A stretch of DNA of 19,204 nucleotides, from positions 110-19,313 of the forward strand of contig NZGX01000023.1 of the NCBI GenBank assembly GCA_002691085.1. Direction: 5' to 3'. The notes under the pieces were generated by a model, which saw only the letters and a list, made by a program, of their open reading frames with translations, was not told where the DNA came from and searched no databases. The DNA is from Rhodospirillaceae bacterium (lineage in GTDB: Bacteria; Pseudomonadota; Alphaproteobacteria; Rhodospirillales; Rhodospirillaceae). Positions 1 through 7,779 of the stretch are shown here, one piece after another (position 1 is the first letter of the stretch; each line of letters opens with the position of its first letter). The translations under genes and the position numbers were made by a program.

Positions 1-36
1 CTTTGGCTTAGCCTTAGCCTTTGGCTTAGCCTTAGC
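1..36 (-). repeat. 18-bp tandem repeat coding a Lys-Ala-Pro tail
   Basis: Bases 1-18 (ctttggcttagccttagc) are repeated exactly at 19-36. On the minus strand, in the frame of the hyuA-like gene, each unit encodes Ala-Lys-Ala-Lys-Pro-Lys. The array may continue beyond the left edge. Just upstream in the protein is a Lys/Ser-rich stretch (WKGNKKKSKAK), so the C-terminus is strongly basic and low in complexity, like histone H1-type bacterial tails. Confidence 0.85.
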
Positions 37-2118
37 CTTGGATTTTTTCTTATTACCTTTCCAACCCTTAGGCGTTATTAAAATCGAACCATAATTATCA
101 ACTTCTCCAATACAATCAGGAAGAATTACTGTAGTTGAGTCAAATTCAGTAACAACTGCCGGACCAATAATTTTCTGGCCTGATTTAAGCAATGAACGAT
201 CATAGATTTTTGCCTTTAATTTTTTACCCTCTGACCAAATTGCATGTTTTGAGTCTATAACTGCAGCAGATACCCCCCCAGAACCTTTTGGTGTTTTGAC
301 AGCTTTAACTTTAGGAGCATTTCCAAGAACTACAGCTCTAATATTAACAACCTCATGTTCTGCATCTAGAGCAAATGTAAACATTCTTGTATGAATTGAA
401 TCAAAAATCGATGCAGCAAGTTCTAAACCATTTTTGTCAAAATTTTTAACCTCACAAGGAACAGTAAGTGCGAAGGCCTGTCCCGAATATCTTATGTCAA
501 CCTCCCACCTGACTTCATGTTCTTTTTTAGGTATACCTTCTTTAATCAAAGATTCTGCTGCGGACTTTGTAAGTTTATTCAAAAGAGTTGCTATTTCTTT
601 ACTGTCTGTTTCAGAATATCTTCTTACAAAAGTCTGAGAAGATTCATTTCTAACCCTTGTTGTCGCATCTCCATATGCACACAATACACCTGGACCAGGA
701 GGAATTATTACTGGCCAAGATCCGGTCAGCTTTCCAAGTGCGTTAGCGTGAAGAGGGCCTGCACCACCAAAACCAATCAAAGCAAAATCACGGGGGTCAT
801 AACCCTGCTCAATCGAAACTAATCTTAAAGCACCAAACATGTTCTCATTAACTATTTTGATTATTCCCTCAGCTGCAGCTTCAACTGAAATTTTCAAGGG
901 GTCAGCTACTGCCTTCTTAATCGCAGATCTTGCAGCCTTGACATCAAGCTTCATTTCACCACCAATAAGAGATGGAGGCAAATGACCTAGGACAACATTA
1001 GCATCTGTAACAGAAGCAGAAGTTCCTCCCATGCCGTAAGAAGCTGGACCAGGATCAGCGCCTGCGCTCTCAGGACCTACACGCAAAGCTCCTGTTAATT
1101 CAGGAACATTTGCAATAGAACCACCTCCAGCACCCACAGTTCTCACGTCTAAAGAAGAAGCCCTAACAGTCACATCACCAACCTTAGTCTCTCTTCTCAG
1201 TTGAGGTTCACCATTCTCAATTAGAGCAACATCAGTAGATGTCCCTCCCATATCGAATGTAAGTAAATTTTGAAACCCAGCCTGCTTTGAAACCCATACA
1301 GCGCCCGCAACTCCTCCGGCAGGACCTGACATCATTAAAGAAACGGGATGGTCTGAAGCATTGGAAAAACTCATTAAGCCACCATCTGATCTTAGAACTT
1401 TATATTTACAACCACCCGTCTTCTGAATAAGAGCATTCTCAAGGTTTTTTAAATATTTTGAAACTGTAGGTCTTACAAATGAATTTGCAACAGCCGTCAA
1501 TGTTCTTTCATACTCATACATTTCCGGAAGAACTTCATGACTTAAACTTACGGGGACACCAGGTAATTCGGCCTCTAGAATTTTACGAATTTTCTTTTCA
1601 TGCTTACCATTTGAAAAAGAATTCATTAACGATACGGTAACAGCATCAACTCCCTGCCTTTTCAATAGCTCACATGCTTTTACAACTGATTCTTCATCTA
1701 AAGGCCTAACAATATTTCCTCTAGCCCCTGTTCGCTCTTTAACTTCAACTGTATTTTCTAAATGAGCAAGAGGCTTTGGCTTTGGCCAGATTATCCATCC
1801 TGCCAATCCTCCTGGGACAAAAGATCTACCTATTTGAAGAACTTGCCTGTACCCATCAGTTACAATTAAACCAACATTAGCCCCTTTGCCTTCTAGTATT
1901 GAATTTGTGGCAACGGTAGTACCGTGCATAAGTTCATTTATCTCAGAAGGTTTAATTCCAGCATCAGAGCATATTCTATTTATTCCATTCATTACACCCA
2001 CAGATTGGTCTGCCGGTGTTGATGGTGTTTTAGCTCGGTATGTTTTACCTGTCTTTTCGTTAATCAGGAGTAAATCCGTGAAGGTTCCCCCAACATCACA
2101 ACCAAGTACATAAGACAT
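1..2118 (-). CDS. hyuA: Hydantoinase/5-oxoprolinase subunit A-like protein, C-terminus off the window
   Basis: The frame is open from ATG at 2118 down to base 1, giving 706 codons with no stop. The family comprises ATP-dependent ring-opening amidohydrolases or carboxylases (N-methylhydantoinase A, 5-oxoprolinase, acetophenone carboxylase A) that usually work with a HyuB subunit. Visible motifs are the N-terminal phosphate-binding GCDVGGTFTD (residues 6-15), HGTTVATNSILEGKGA (65-80) and a second actin-like motif, FDMGGTSTDVAL, near residue 290. The usual family length of roughly 690 residues is already reached, and what follows is an unusual basic tail rich in Lys, Ala and Pro. No hyuB is in the window; it could lie just left of base 1. 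The substrate cannot be predicted from sequence. The neighbouring amidase and monooxygenase genes suggest an N-containing cyclic compound. The family call is firm; the exact enzyme is open. Confidence 0.9.
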   Translation of the reverse strand, partial: MSYVLGCDVGGTFTDLLLINEKTGKTYRAKTPSTPADQSVGVMNGINRICSDAGIKPSEINELMHGTTVATNSILEGKGANVGLIVTDGYRQVLQIGRSFVPGGLAGWIIWPKPKPLAHLENTVEVKERTGARGNIVRPLDEESVVKACELLKRQGVDAVTVSLMNSFSNGKHEKKIRKILEAELPGVPVSLSHEVLPEMYEYERTLTAVANSFVRPTVSKYLKNLENALIQKTGGCKYKVLRSDGGLMSFSNASDHPVSLMMSGPAGGVAGAVWVSKQAGFQNLLTFDMGGTSTDVALIENGEPQLRRETKVGDVTVRASSLDVRTVGAGGGSIANVPELTGALRVGPESAGADPGPASYGMGGTSASVTDANVVLGHLPPSLIGGEMKLDVKAARSAIKKAVADPLKISVEAAAEGIIKIVNENMFGALRLVSIEQGYDPRDFALIGFGGAGPLHANALGKLTGSWPVIIPPGPGVLCAYGDATTRVRNESSQTFVRRYSETDSKEIATLLNKLTKSAAESLIKEGIPKKEHEVRWEVDIRYSGQAFALTVPCEVKNFDKNGLELAASIFDSIHTRMFTFALDAEHEVVNIRAVVLGNAPKVKAVKTPKGSGGVSAAVIDSKHAIWSEGKKLKAKIYDRSLLKSGQKIIGPAVVTEFDSTTVILPDCIGEVDNYGSILITPKGWKGNKKKSKAKAKPKAKAKPK

Positions 2119-2153
2119 TGCGACGTCCCTTTTTTTTAAGTATTTATAATCAA

Positions 2154-2180
2154 GTTACAAAATATACAATATACTGTAAC
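2154..2180. promoter_or_regulatory. Imperfect dyad upstream of the hyuA-like gene, possible operator
   Basis: GTTACA at 2154-2159 is mirrored by TGTAAC at 2175-2180, with 15 bases between. By hand count, 10 of the 13 possible pairs across the 27-nt dyad match. It lies 36-62 bases upstream of the hyuA-like ATG (2118). A weak minus-strand -10-like TATAAA near 2142-2147 would place the dyad over the -35 area. A regulator-binding site is plausible but unproven, since AT-rich spacers can give such dyads by chance. Confidence 0.3.
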
Positions 2181-2266
2181 CACCCATTAGGCTTAGCAAG
2201 TTATATTAAACAAGCCTTAATAACAATCGTGTAAACGGACAAAAAACCAACGTCAACCACGATAGT

Positions 2267-2307
2267 AAAAAAAAAGCGCTATTATTAAGATATTATAAAA
2301 TATCGCT
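2267..2307 (-). terminator. Rho-independent terminator after the HMG-CoA lyase-like gene
   Basis: Reading the minus strand, AGCG (2307-2304) pairs with CGCT (2278-2275). After one mismatch, four further A-T pairs extend the stem (2302-2299 with 2283-2280). Nine T residues follow directly (2275-2267). The hairpin begins about 20 bases after the lyase stop codon. It would separate that gene from the downstream hyuA-like gene on the same strand. An inner AT-only hairpin (2289-2304) is an alternative fold. Confidence 0.55.
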
Positions 2308-2329
2308 ATTGAAGCAAATAAGTAAATAT

Positions 2330-3241
2330 TTAAGCTGCGCTTGCTACTGCAGGAAAAACTCCCGCTTTTCCCAACATAGCAGGAACTTGTACGCCGAGTC
2401 GATCACCAATCCACTCAGCATTCTCAATTACTTTATTTATATCAACATTAGTTTCTACACCCATTCTATTAAGCATATAAACGAGATCTTCCATTGGGAT
2501 ATTTCCAGTCGCCCTAGGGGCAAATGGACATCCGCCGATTCCACCTGTAGAAGCATCAATATAATCTACCCCTGCTTGAACAGCAGCATAAGCATTTGCT
2601 AAGCCCGTATTCCTCGTATTATGAAGATGAACTCGAATCGGAATATTAGGAATAGCTTCTTTAACTAGAAAAATTAATGAACTAACGCTAGCTGGATCTG
2701 CACAACCTATAGTATCAGCTAAAGCAATTTCTACAGGGTCAACTTCCGCACACCTTTTAGCCATTTCTACAACTCTATGTTGTGAAACTTCTCCCTCAAA
2801 CGGGCATCCAAAAGATGCTCCTATTGTGACACCTGCCTTGACACCATCATTTTTTGCCAGTTTTCCGACCTCAAGCCATGAATTGACTGTCTGGTCGGAG
2901 GTCATACCTTGGTTTTTTGTTGCAAAGGTATCCGTTGCTACTACTGCATATCCAACCTCATCAACTCTTGCCTCTTTTGCTCTTTCATATCCTTTCATAT
3001 TTAAAATTAAGCCAATAAAAGAACAGTCCTTGTTATCCTGAATTCCTTCTAAAACCTCTACAGCATCCGCCATTTGAGGCACTCTTTTAGGATTAACAAA
3101 GCTTGTGACCTCGATTCGATTAATACCTGATAAATGAGACCGAAGAATAAACTCAATTTTGTCTTGAGTTGAAAGTATTGTTGGCTCCGATTGGATGCCG
3201 TCTCTTGGCCCAACTTCTACCAAATTTACAAATTTTTTCAT
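2330..3241 (-). CDS. mvaB: Hydroxymethylglutaryl-CoA lyase family protein
   Basis: The 303-residue protein spans the usual length of the HMG-CoA lyase TIM barrel. The family cleaves HMG-CoA to acetoacetate and acetyl-CoA (leucine and isoprenoid catabolism) or related substrates such as citramalyl-CoA. Visible landmarks, by comparison with the human enzyme, are GPRDG with R13 and D14 (catalytic Arg and metal Asp), E44 in RIEVTSF, H205 and H207 in RVHLHNT (catalytic and metal His), and C238 in the lid signature GGIGGCPFAP followed by ATGN with N247. All key residues are present. ATG at 3241 is preceded by AGAGGAAA on the minus strand, though at a long spacing of over 10 bases. It is divergent from the CoA-transferase gene, so co-regulation through the shared intergenic region is likely. 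True HMG-CoA specificity is inferred; an acyl-CoA lyase of a neighbouring pathway is possible. Confidence 0.9.
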   Translation of the reverse strand: MKKFVNLVEVGPRDGIQSEPTILSTQDKIEFILRSHLSGINRIEVTSFVNPKRVPQMADAVEVLEGIQDNKDCSFIGLILNMKGYERAKEARVDEVGYAVVATDTFATKNQGMTSDQTVNSWLEVGKLAKNDGVKAGVTIGASFGCPFEGEVSQHRVVEMAKRCAEVDPVEIALADTIGCADPASVSSLIFLVKEAIPNIPIRVHLHNTRNTGLANAYAAVQAGVDYIDASTGGIGGCPFAPRATGNIPMEDLVYMLNRMGVETNVDINKVIENAEWIGDRLGVQVPAMLGKAGVFPAVASAA

Positions 3242-3308
3242 TTAAACCATTTCCTCTAGCTAAAATTGGCTTGATAATAAAGATTTATGAAATACTTTTT
3301 TCTAAATC

Positions 3309-3315
3309 GTCATAA
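3309..3315 (+). promoter_or_regulatory. Extra half-site matching the palindrome arm
   Basis: The heptamer GTCATAA, identical to the arm of the palindrome at 3385-3401, occurs again here, about 70 bases nearer the lyase gene. It has no mirrored arm. It could be a secondary contact for the same regulator, or chance. Confidence 0.2.
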
Positions 3316-3352
3316 TTCTATACTTTGTTCAAGTGTTTGAAAAGCTAGGATG

Positions 3353-3379
3353 TTGATTGATTTAAATTTCAAGTATAAG
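3353..3379 (+). promoter_or_regulatory. Possible promoter of the catabolic cluster
   Basis: TTGATT (3353-3358) and TATAAG (3374-3379) could be -35 and -10 boxes, but the 15-base spacer is shorter than the preferred 17. The position is sensible because the palindrome at 3385-3401 would then overlap the transcription start, a classic repressor arrangement. The leader to the CoA-transferase ATG would be about 100 bases. Confidence 0.25.
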
Positions 3380-3384
3380 AACCA

Positions 3385-3401
3385 TGTCATAAATTATGAC
3401 A
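3385..3401. promoter_or_regulatory. Perfect 17-nt palindrome in the divergent spacer, likely operator
   Basis: TGTCATAAATTATGACA is a perfect 8+1+8 inverted repeat. It lies midway in the 245-bp region between the divergent lyase and CoA-transferase genes, with its last base 85 bases upstream of the latter's ATG. The length and symmetry fit a dimeric GntR-, TetR- or MarR-type repressor. No regulator gene is in the window. The stem has no T tract and no nearby upstream gene end, so a terminator is unlikely. Confidence 0.5.
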
Positions 3402-3486
3402 ATATAACTAATTTAATCTATAAAATATTAGGGTATATCTTCTAAAAGAAACCTTAATTATAGCTCTAAAAAGAAAGGCTTTTGGA

Positions 3487-4689
3487 ATGTCAAACGAGGC
3501 AACTGGTCCATTAAAGGGACTAAGACTAATAGAAATGGGTCAACTTCTTGCAGGACCCTTTTGCGGACAACTTATGGGCGATTTTGGTTCTGAGGTAATA
3601 AAAATAGAGCAACCAACGGTTGGTGATCCAATGAGGCAATGGGGTAGAGACAAAATTAATGGAAAATCTCTATGGTGGCCTATTCTAGCTAGAAATAAGA
3701 AATGCATAACCTTAAATGCAAGAGTACCAGAGGGACAGGAGATTATTAAAGAATTAGTAAAAAAATCAGATTTTCTTCTTGAAAATTTTAGACCAGGAAC
3801 ATTGGAAAGATGGAAACTTGGTTATGATGTTCTATCAGAAGTTAATCCAGGAATAATAATGATTAGAGTATCTGGATATGGACAGACTGGTCCATATTCT
3901 CATAAAGCTGGTTATGCCGCAGTTGGTGAAGCCATGGGTGGATTAAGGTATGTAATAGGAGATCCATCTACACCTCCAAGCCGCGCCGGTATTTCAATAG
4001 GAGATACACTGGCTGCTACTTTTGGTTGCCTTGGTGGACTAATGGCACTTCATAACCGACATCAGACTGGAAATGGCCAAGTAGTTGATTCAGCAATTTA
4101 TGAATCTGTTTTTAATATGATGGAAAGTCTCGTAAGTGAGTATCATGGGACCGGCTTAATAAGAGAGAGAACTGGTTCCATTTTACCTCAGGTTGCCCCA
4201 TCAAACATATATGAAGCTAAGGATGGAGATTTCTTAATCGCAGCTAATCAAGATACTGTCTTTTCAAGATTATGCGAAGCAATGGAAAGACCTGAACTAA
4301 GTGAAGATAAAAGATACGCCACTCATGAAGCAAGAGGAGAAAGACAGGAAGAGTTAGATAAACTAATTAATGAATGGAGTAAGACTAAAACTGTTCAAGA
4401 GTTAGATAAAATTTTAGATAATGCAGGAGTGCCCTCAGGCTTAATCTATAGAGCCCCAGAAATGTTAGAAGACGCTCACTTTAAAGCAAGAGAAGCAATT
4501 ATTGACATCACCGATAAACACATAGGACCAATGAAAATGCAAAATACATTTCCAAAATTTTCGCGAACTCCCGGGAATGTAAGGTGGACAGGACCCGATC
4601 ATGGCGAACATAATGAGGAAATATATAAAGGCCTGCTTGGACTAACAGATAAAGAAATTGGTAACTACAAGGAAAAAGGTATCATTTGA
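3487..4689 (+). CDS. Family III (CaiB/BaiF) CoA-transferase
   Basis: At 400 residues this is a normal-length family III CoA-transferase, which moves CoA between carboxylic acids to activate a substrate for degradation. The N-terminal LAGPFCGQLMGDFGSEVIKIE (21-41, Rossmann part), NFRPGT (100-105), SGYGQTGP (129-136) and GISIGDTLAA (168-177) blocks are visible. D173 lies where the catalytic Asp forms the acyl-enzyme anhydride. ATG at 3487 is preceded by AAAGG about 10 bases upstream. It is the first gene of the long plus-strand cluster; the amidohydrolase gene follows after 34 bases. Its place at the head suggests CoA activation of the substrate or an intermediate. The donor and acceptor acids cannot be deduced. 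Confidence 0.92.
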   Translation: MSNEATGPLKGLRLIEMGQLLAGPFCGQLMGDFGSEVIKIEQPTVGDPMRQWGRDKINGKSLWWPILARNKKCITLNARVPEGQEIIKELVKKSDFLLENFRPGTLERWKLGYDVLSEVNPGIIMIRVSGYGQTGPYSHKAGYAAVGEAMGGLRYVIGDPSTPPSRAGISIGDTLAATFGCLGGLMALHNRHQTGNGQVVDSAIYESVFNMMESLVSEYHGTGLIRERTGSILPQVAPSNIYEAKDGDFLIAANQDTVFSRLCEAMERPELSEDKRYATHEARGERQEELDKLINEWSKTKTVQELDKILDNAGVPSGLIYRAPEMLEDAHFKAREAIIDITDKHIGPMKMQNTFPKFSRTPGNVRWTGPDHGEHNEEIYKGLLGLTDKEIGNYKEKGII

Positions 4690-4723
4690 ATATTTTTTTA
4701 CTTATTGATTAAGGATATCAATC

Positions 4724-5356
4724 ATGGCAGAAAAAAAAGATCTTGATGTAGATTATAATAGAGCAGGATTTGGAGGTGCATTAAATTTTGGCAAAAAGCC
4801 AGCACTTCTCCTAATTGACTTTGCAAAGGCTTACATTACTCCTGAATGTGGATTATATGCAGGGGTTGAAGACTCTGCAAGAGAAGCTATTGAGGTTCTT
4901 AACGCGGCAAGAAAAGCTAAAATACTTATAATATTTACTCGCGTAGAGTTTACACCTGGAGGTTTAGACGGTGGGGTTTTTTTTAAAAAGGTTCCTGCTT
5001 TAAAAAATTTTCTAAAAGGCAGCCCTATGGCTGAATTTGTTAATGGACTTGAGCCTAAAAAAAATGAATTAATTATAACCAAACAGTATGCAAGTTCTTT
5101 TTTTGGTACAAATCTCGCTTCAACTTTAGCTGCAAATGGAATAGATACACTTTTGATAACAGGTTGGAGTACATCTGGCTGTGTGCGCGCCTCTGCATTA
5201 GATGCCTGTCAATCTGGTTTTATACCTATAGTTATAAGTGAAGCTGTAGGGGACAGAGATCCCAAAGTTCATCAATCAAATCTTTTTGATCTTCAAGCAA
5301 AATATGCTGAAGTAAAAACAAAAAAAGAAGTTTTAGGATACCTGAGTTCTATCTAA
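4724..5356 (+). CDS. Isochorismatase-fold cysteine hydrolase, N-carbamoylsarcosine/maleamate amidase type
   Basis: The 210-residue protein has the triad of the isochorismatase-like amidohydrolases: D32 in LLIDFAKAY, K120 in ELIITKQYASSFFGTNL and the nucleophile C153 in GWSTSGCVRASALDA. The TSGCVRA motif and the N-terminal YNRAGFGG...FGKKPALLLID segment resemble N-carbamoylsarcosine amidase and maleamate amidohydrolase (NicF) more than true isochorismatase or nicotinamidase. Such enzymes release ammonia from an amide or carbamoyl group. With a hydantoinase-like gene and an FAD hydroxylase nearby, a role in opening or deamidating an N-containing ring product is plausible. AAGGAT sits 8 bases before ATG. 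The family is firm; the substrate is inferred only weakly. Confidence 0.9.
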   Translation: MAEKKDLDVDYNRAGFGGALNFGKKPALLLIDFAKAYITPECGLYAGVEDSAREAIEVLNAARKAKILIIFTRVEFTPGGLDGGVFFKKVPALKNFLKGSPMAEFVNGLEPKKNELIITKQYASSFFGTNLASTLAANGIDTLLITGWSTSGCVRASALDACQSGFIPIVISEAVGDRDPKVHQSNLFDLQAKYAEVKTKKEVLGYLSSI

Positions 5357-5397
5357 ATTTATAAGTATTAGAAATAATATAATTTAAGGGATAAGTA

Positions 5398-6558
5398 ATG
5401 GTTTTACAGGCTGAGCATAACTTTCTTATAACCGGAAGACATGATGAAGTTAATAGACAACATTATATCTCAAGATTGAGAATGCACATCCTAAAAGAAA
5501 TAGGCGGTGGTATGCGTAAAGCTTTTGATCCAAAAAAAACAGAAAAATTATCAGGGGGTGAAAATAACTTACGAAAAAAAGTCTTAAAGAGTAACTATGG
5601 TAAGTTTTGGTCAACTATGATGGTTAGTTGTCAGGATATGGTTTGGGAATCAGCAATACCTCCAATTGAAAGAGCACAACCAGAGTTAAATAAAAGAATA
5701 TCAAAACAAAAAAATAAATTTTCTAAGTTATTTTTAAATCCAGACTTAAAAATTCCTAATTATCTAACTGCCGTTGATATTCATAGAATGCCAGGAAGCT
5801 ACCATACAGAAAGATCAAAAGATGATGCTTCCCAAGGTGCATTATATGACCGAGGAAGGTTTATATATAATGCAGGTCAGGCAGGTCCTTTTGCAGATGG
5901 TATATCAAGAACAATGGCTGAGTATATATCAATCAAATGGCCAAATTTTTATCCAAAAAAAATACTAGAGCTTGGATGTACAATTGGAACCTCTACTGTC
6001 CCTTTCGTAAATAAATTTAAAAAATCACAAGTCCATGCTATCGACATCAGTGCTCCATTATTACGGTATGGTCAAGCAAGAGCTGAAGCACTAGAAAAAA
6101 AAATTTATTTCCATCAAATGAATGCAGAACATCTCGAGTTTAATGATGGAGAGTTTGATCTCATTTTTTCTTGTATAATGTTCCACGAAACATCCAGAAA
6201 AGCACTTCCAAAAATTCTAAAAGAATGTCATAGGGTTTTGTCGAAAAAAGGAATGATGATGCATGCAGAATTAATGCCTATCAAACATTTAAAAGATTAT
6301 GATCGATTTTATATGAACTGGGATGCTTACTATAATAATGAGCCATTCTATAAAACATATACAAGCCTTAACCCCAGTGAATTAGTCTTAAATGCTGGCT
6401 TTAGGAAAGACTCTGTTTTTGAAATTGCAATTCCTGATATTGATAGATCAACTAAGTCTGAATTTAACGAAGCTGTCTCAAACCCTTCTGTAAAGGTAAA
6501 AAAAACAGGGAGAGTTGGTGAGGGTGTAAAATGGTATACTTTTGGTGCATGGAAATAA
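5398..6558 (+). CDS. SAM-dependent methyltransferase A with unrecognised N-terminal region
   Basis: The 386-residue protein has a class I methyltransferase core in its second half: motif I LELGCTIGTST (190-200), acidic D216 in HAIDIS (ribose binding), NAEHLEF (242-248) and FDLIFSCIMFHET (253-265). The first 185 or so residues are not a domain I can name. They carry blocks FWSTMMVSCQDMVWESAI (70-87), TAVDIHRMPGSY (124-135) and YDRGRFIY (150-157), all echoed in the paralogue at 9915. Motif I has Thr-Ile where the classic pattern is Gly-Thr. AAGGGAT is well placed before ATG. The methyl acceptor and whether O-, N- or C-methylation occurs are unknown. The FAD monooxygenase gene follows after 18 bases, so methylation of a hydroxylated product is one possibility. 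Confidence 0.85.
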   Translation: MVLQAEHNFLITGRHDEVNRQHYISRLRMHILKEIGGGMRKAFDPKKTEKLSGGENNLRKKVLKSNYGKFWSTMMVSCQDMVWESAIPPIERAQPELNKRISKQKNKFSKLFLNPDLKIPNYLTAVDIHRMPGSYHTERSKDDASQGALYDRGRFIYNAGQAGPFADGISRTMAEYISIKWPNFYPKKILELGCTIGTSTVPFVNKFKKSQVHAIDISAPLLRYGQARAEALEKKIYFHQMNAEHLEFNDGEFDLIFSCIMFHETSRKALPKILKECHRVLSKKGMMMHAELMPIKHLKDYDRFYMNWDAYYNNEPFYKTYTSLNPSELVLNAGFRKDSVFEIAIPDIDRSTKSEFNEAVSNPSVKVKKTGRVGEGVKWYTFGAWK

Positions 6559-6576
6559 TTCTTAGGTATTAATCAA

Positions 6577-7746
6577 ATGAAAAACATAGATATTGCAATT
6601 ATCGGTGGGGGAATGTCAGGTATGGCTGCTGCCTTGTCTCTACAAAAAAATGGATTTAAACCAACCGTGTATGAGCAAGCGCCAGAGTTAACTGAATTGG
6701 GCGCAGGCCTTACAATCAGTCCAAATTCTACTCATGGGCTAGAGTATCTTGGCCTTAAAGAAAGTTTATCAAAACATGCTGATGTCCCAAGTGACCAAGC
6801 AATATTCCATTATAATACAGGTGAGGTTTTAGGCAGAAGGATGCGAGGAGAAGAAACTCGCAATCTTTACGGTGCATATTATTACCAGATTCACAGGGCT
6901 GATTTACAAAAAGAAATGTCTAATTTATTAATTAAAAATGACCCTAGTTGTCTTTTGTTAAATCACAGCTTTAATGATTTAAAACAGGAAAATGGAAAAG
7001 TAGAAGTTTTATTTAGTAACAACACCAAAAAATCATTTGATGTAGTAATTGCAGCAGACGGAATAAGATCGTCTGTAAGGAATAAAATCTTCGATGAGGA
7101 AAAGCCGCAATACACTGGGAATATTGCCTACAGGGGGCTAGTACAAACCAATAAACTATCAAAGGATAACGTTAGACCGCCCTCAGGTGTAGCCATAGCA
7201 CCAAAAAAAGCATTTGCTCGTTATCTTATAAGAAAAGGTAATTTAGTAAATTTTGTAGCTTTTGTTCAAAGACCAGGGTGGAACGAAGAAGGTTGGAATA
7301 TAAGAGTAACACATGATGAATTAATGAGTGAATTTGGTAACTGGCACCCCAGAATAAGTGATGTAATTAAAGCCGCTCCAAAAGAAAATTTATTTAAATG
7401 GGCATTGTACGATAGAGATCCTCTTAATAATTGGACAAAAGGAAACGTAACGCTGTTGGGAGACGCAGCTCACCCAATGCTTCCCTTTATGGGAATGGGT
7501 GCTGCAATGGGAATTGAGGATGGAGTAATAATCGGAAGAGCTTTTGCAGAATCTGAAAATATAAAAGATGCTCTAAAAAAATATGAAAATGCAAGAAAAG
7601 AGAGGGCAAATTTTGTGTTATTAAAGTCCAGAACAACCAGAGATAGGTTTCAAAGTGATAACCCAGAAAAATATGATGAGTCAAAAGTGGAAAATGAGGA
7701 GAGTCTTGGATTGTTTAATTACAAACCTCATGAGGTTAAAATATAG
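6577..7746 (+). CDS. FAD-dependent aromatic-type hydroxylase (group A monooxygenase)
   Basis: At 389 residues it fits single-component NAD(P)H-dependent hydroxylases such as salicylate 1-monooxygenase and 6-hydroxynicotinate 3-monooxygenase. The three family fingerprints are present: GGGMSG (10-15, FAD Rossmann) with E33 ending the second strand, the DG motif at D161-G162 in VVIAADGIRSSVR, and the GD motif G295-D296 in VTLLGDAAHPMLPFMGMG. IHRADL (105-110) is the usual conserved His-Arg block. No transmembrane segment is evident, so it is cytosolic. The enzyme probably hydroxylates an aromatic or heteroaromatic acid, but the ring is not identifiable. The start has AGGT about 10 bases upstream. 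It sits between methyltransferase A and the first small coiled-coil gene. Confidence 0.92.
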   Translation: MKNIDIAIIGGGMSGMAAALSLQKNGFKPTVYEQAPELTELGAGLTISPNSTHGLEYLGLKESLSKHADVPSDQAIFHYNTGEVLGRRMRGEETRNLYGAYYYQIHRADLQKEMSNLLIKNDPSCLLLNHSFNDLKQENGKVEVLFSNNTKKSFDVVIAADGIRSSVRNKIFDEEKPQYTGNIAYRGLVQTNKLSKDNVRPPSGVAIAPKKAFARYLIRKGNLVNFVAFVQRPGWNEEGWNIRVTHDELMSEFGNWHPRISDVIKAAPKENLFKWALYDRDPLNNWTKGNVTLLGDAAHPMLPFMGMGAAMGIEDGVIIGRAFAESENIKDALKKYENARKERANFVLLKSRTTRDRFQSDNPEKYDESKVENEESLGLFNYKPHEVKI

Positions 7747-7779
7747 AAGAGAAAAATTACCTTAAGGGATTAGTAAATT

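Noticed and set aside
434..822. Open frames on the plus strand at 434-637 and 517-822, and another at 1886-2113
   Set aside because: They lie antisense inside the hyuA-like gene, which has clear family motifs; their peptides resemble nothing and have no ribosome sites.
2309..3041. Plus-strand open frames at 2309-2602 and 2826-3041
   Set aside because: They are antisense to the HMG-CoA lyase gene, whose full set of active-site residues is intact.
3385..3401. The palindrome as a transcription terminator
   Set aside because: It lies between two divergent gene starts, is AT-rich and lacks an adjacent T tract.
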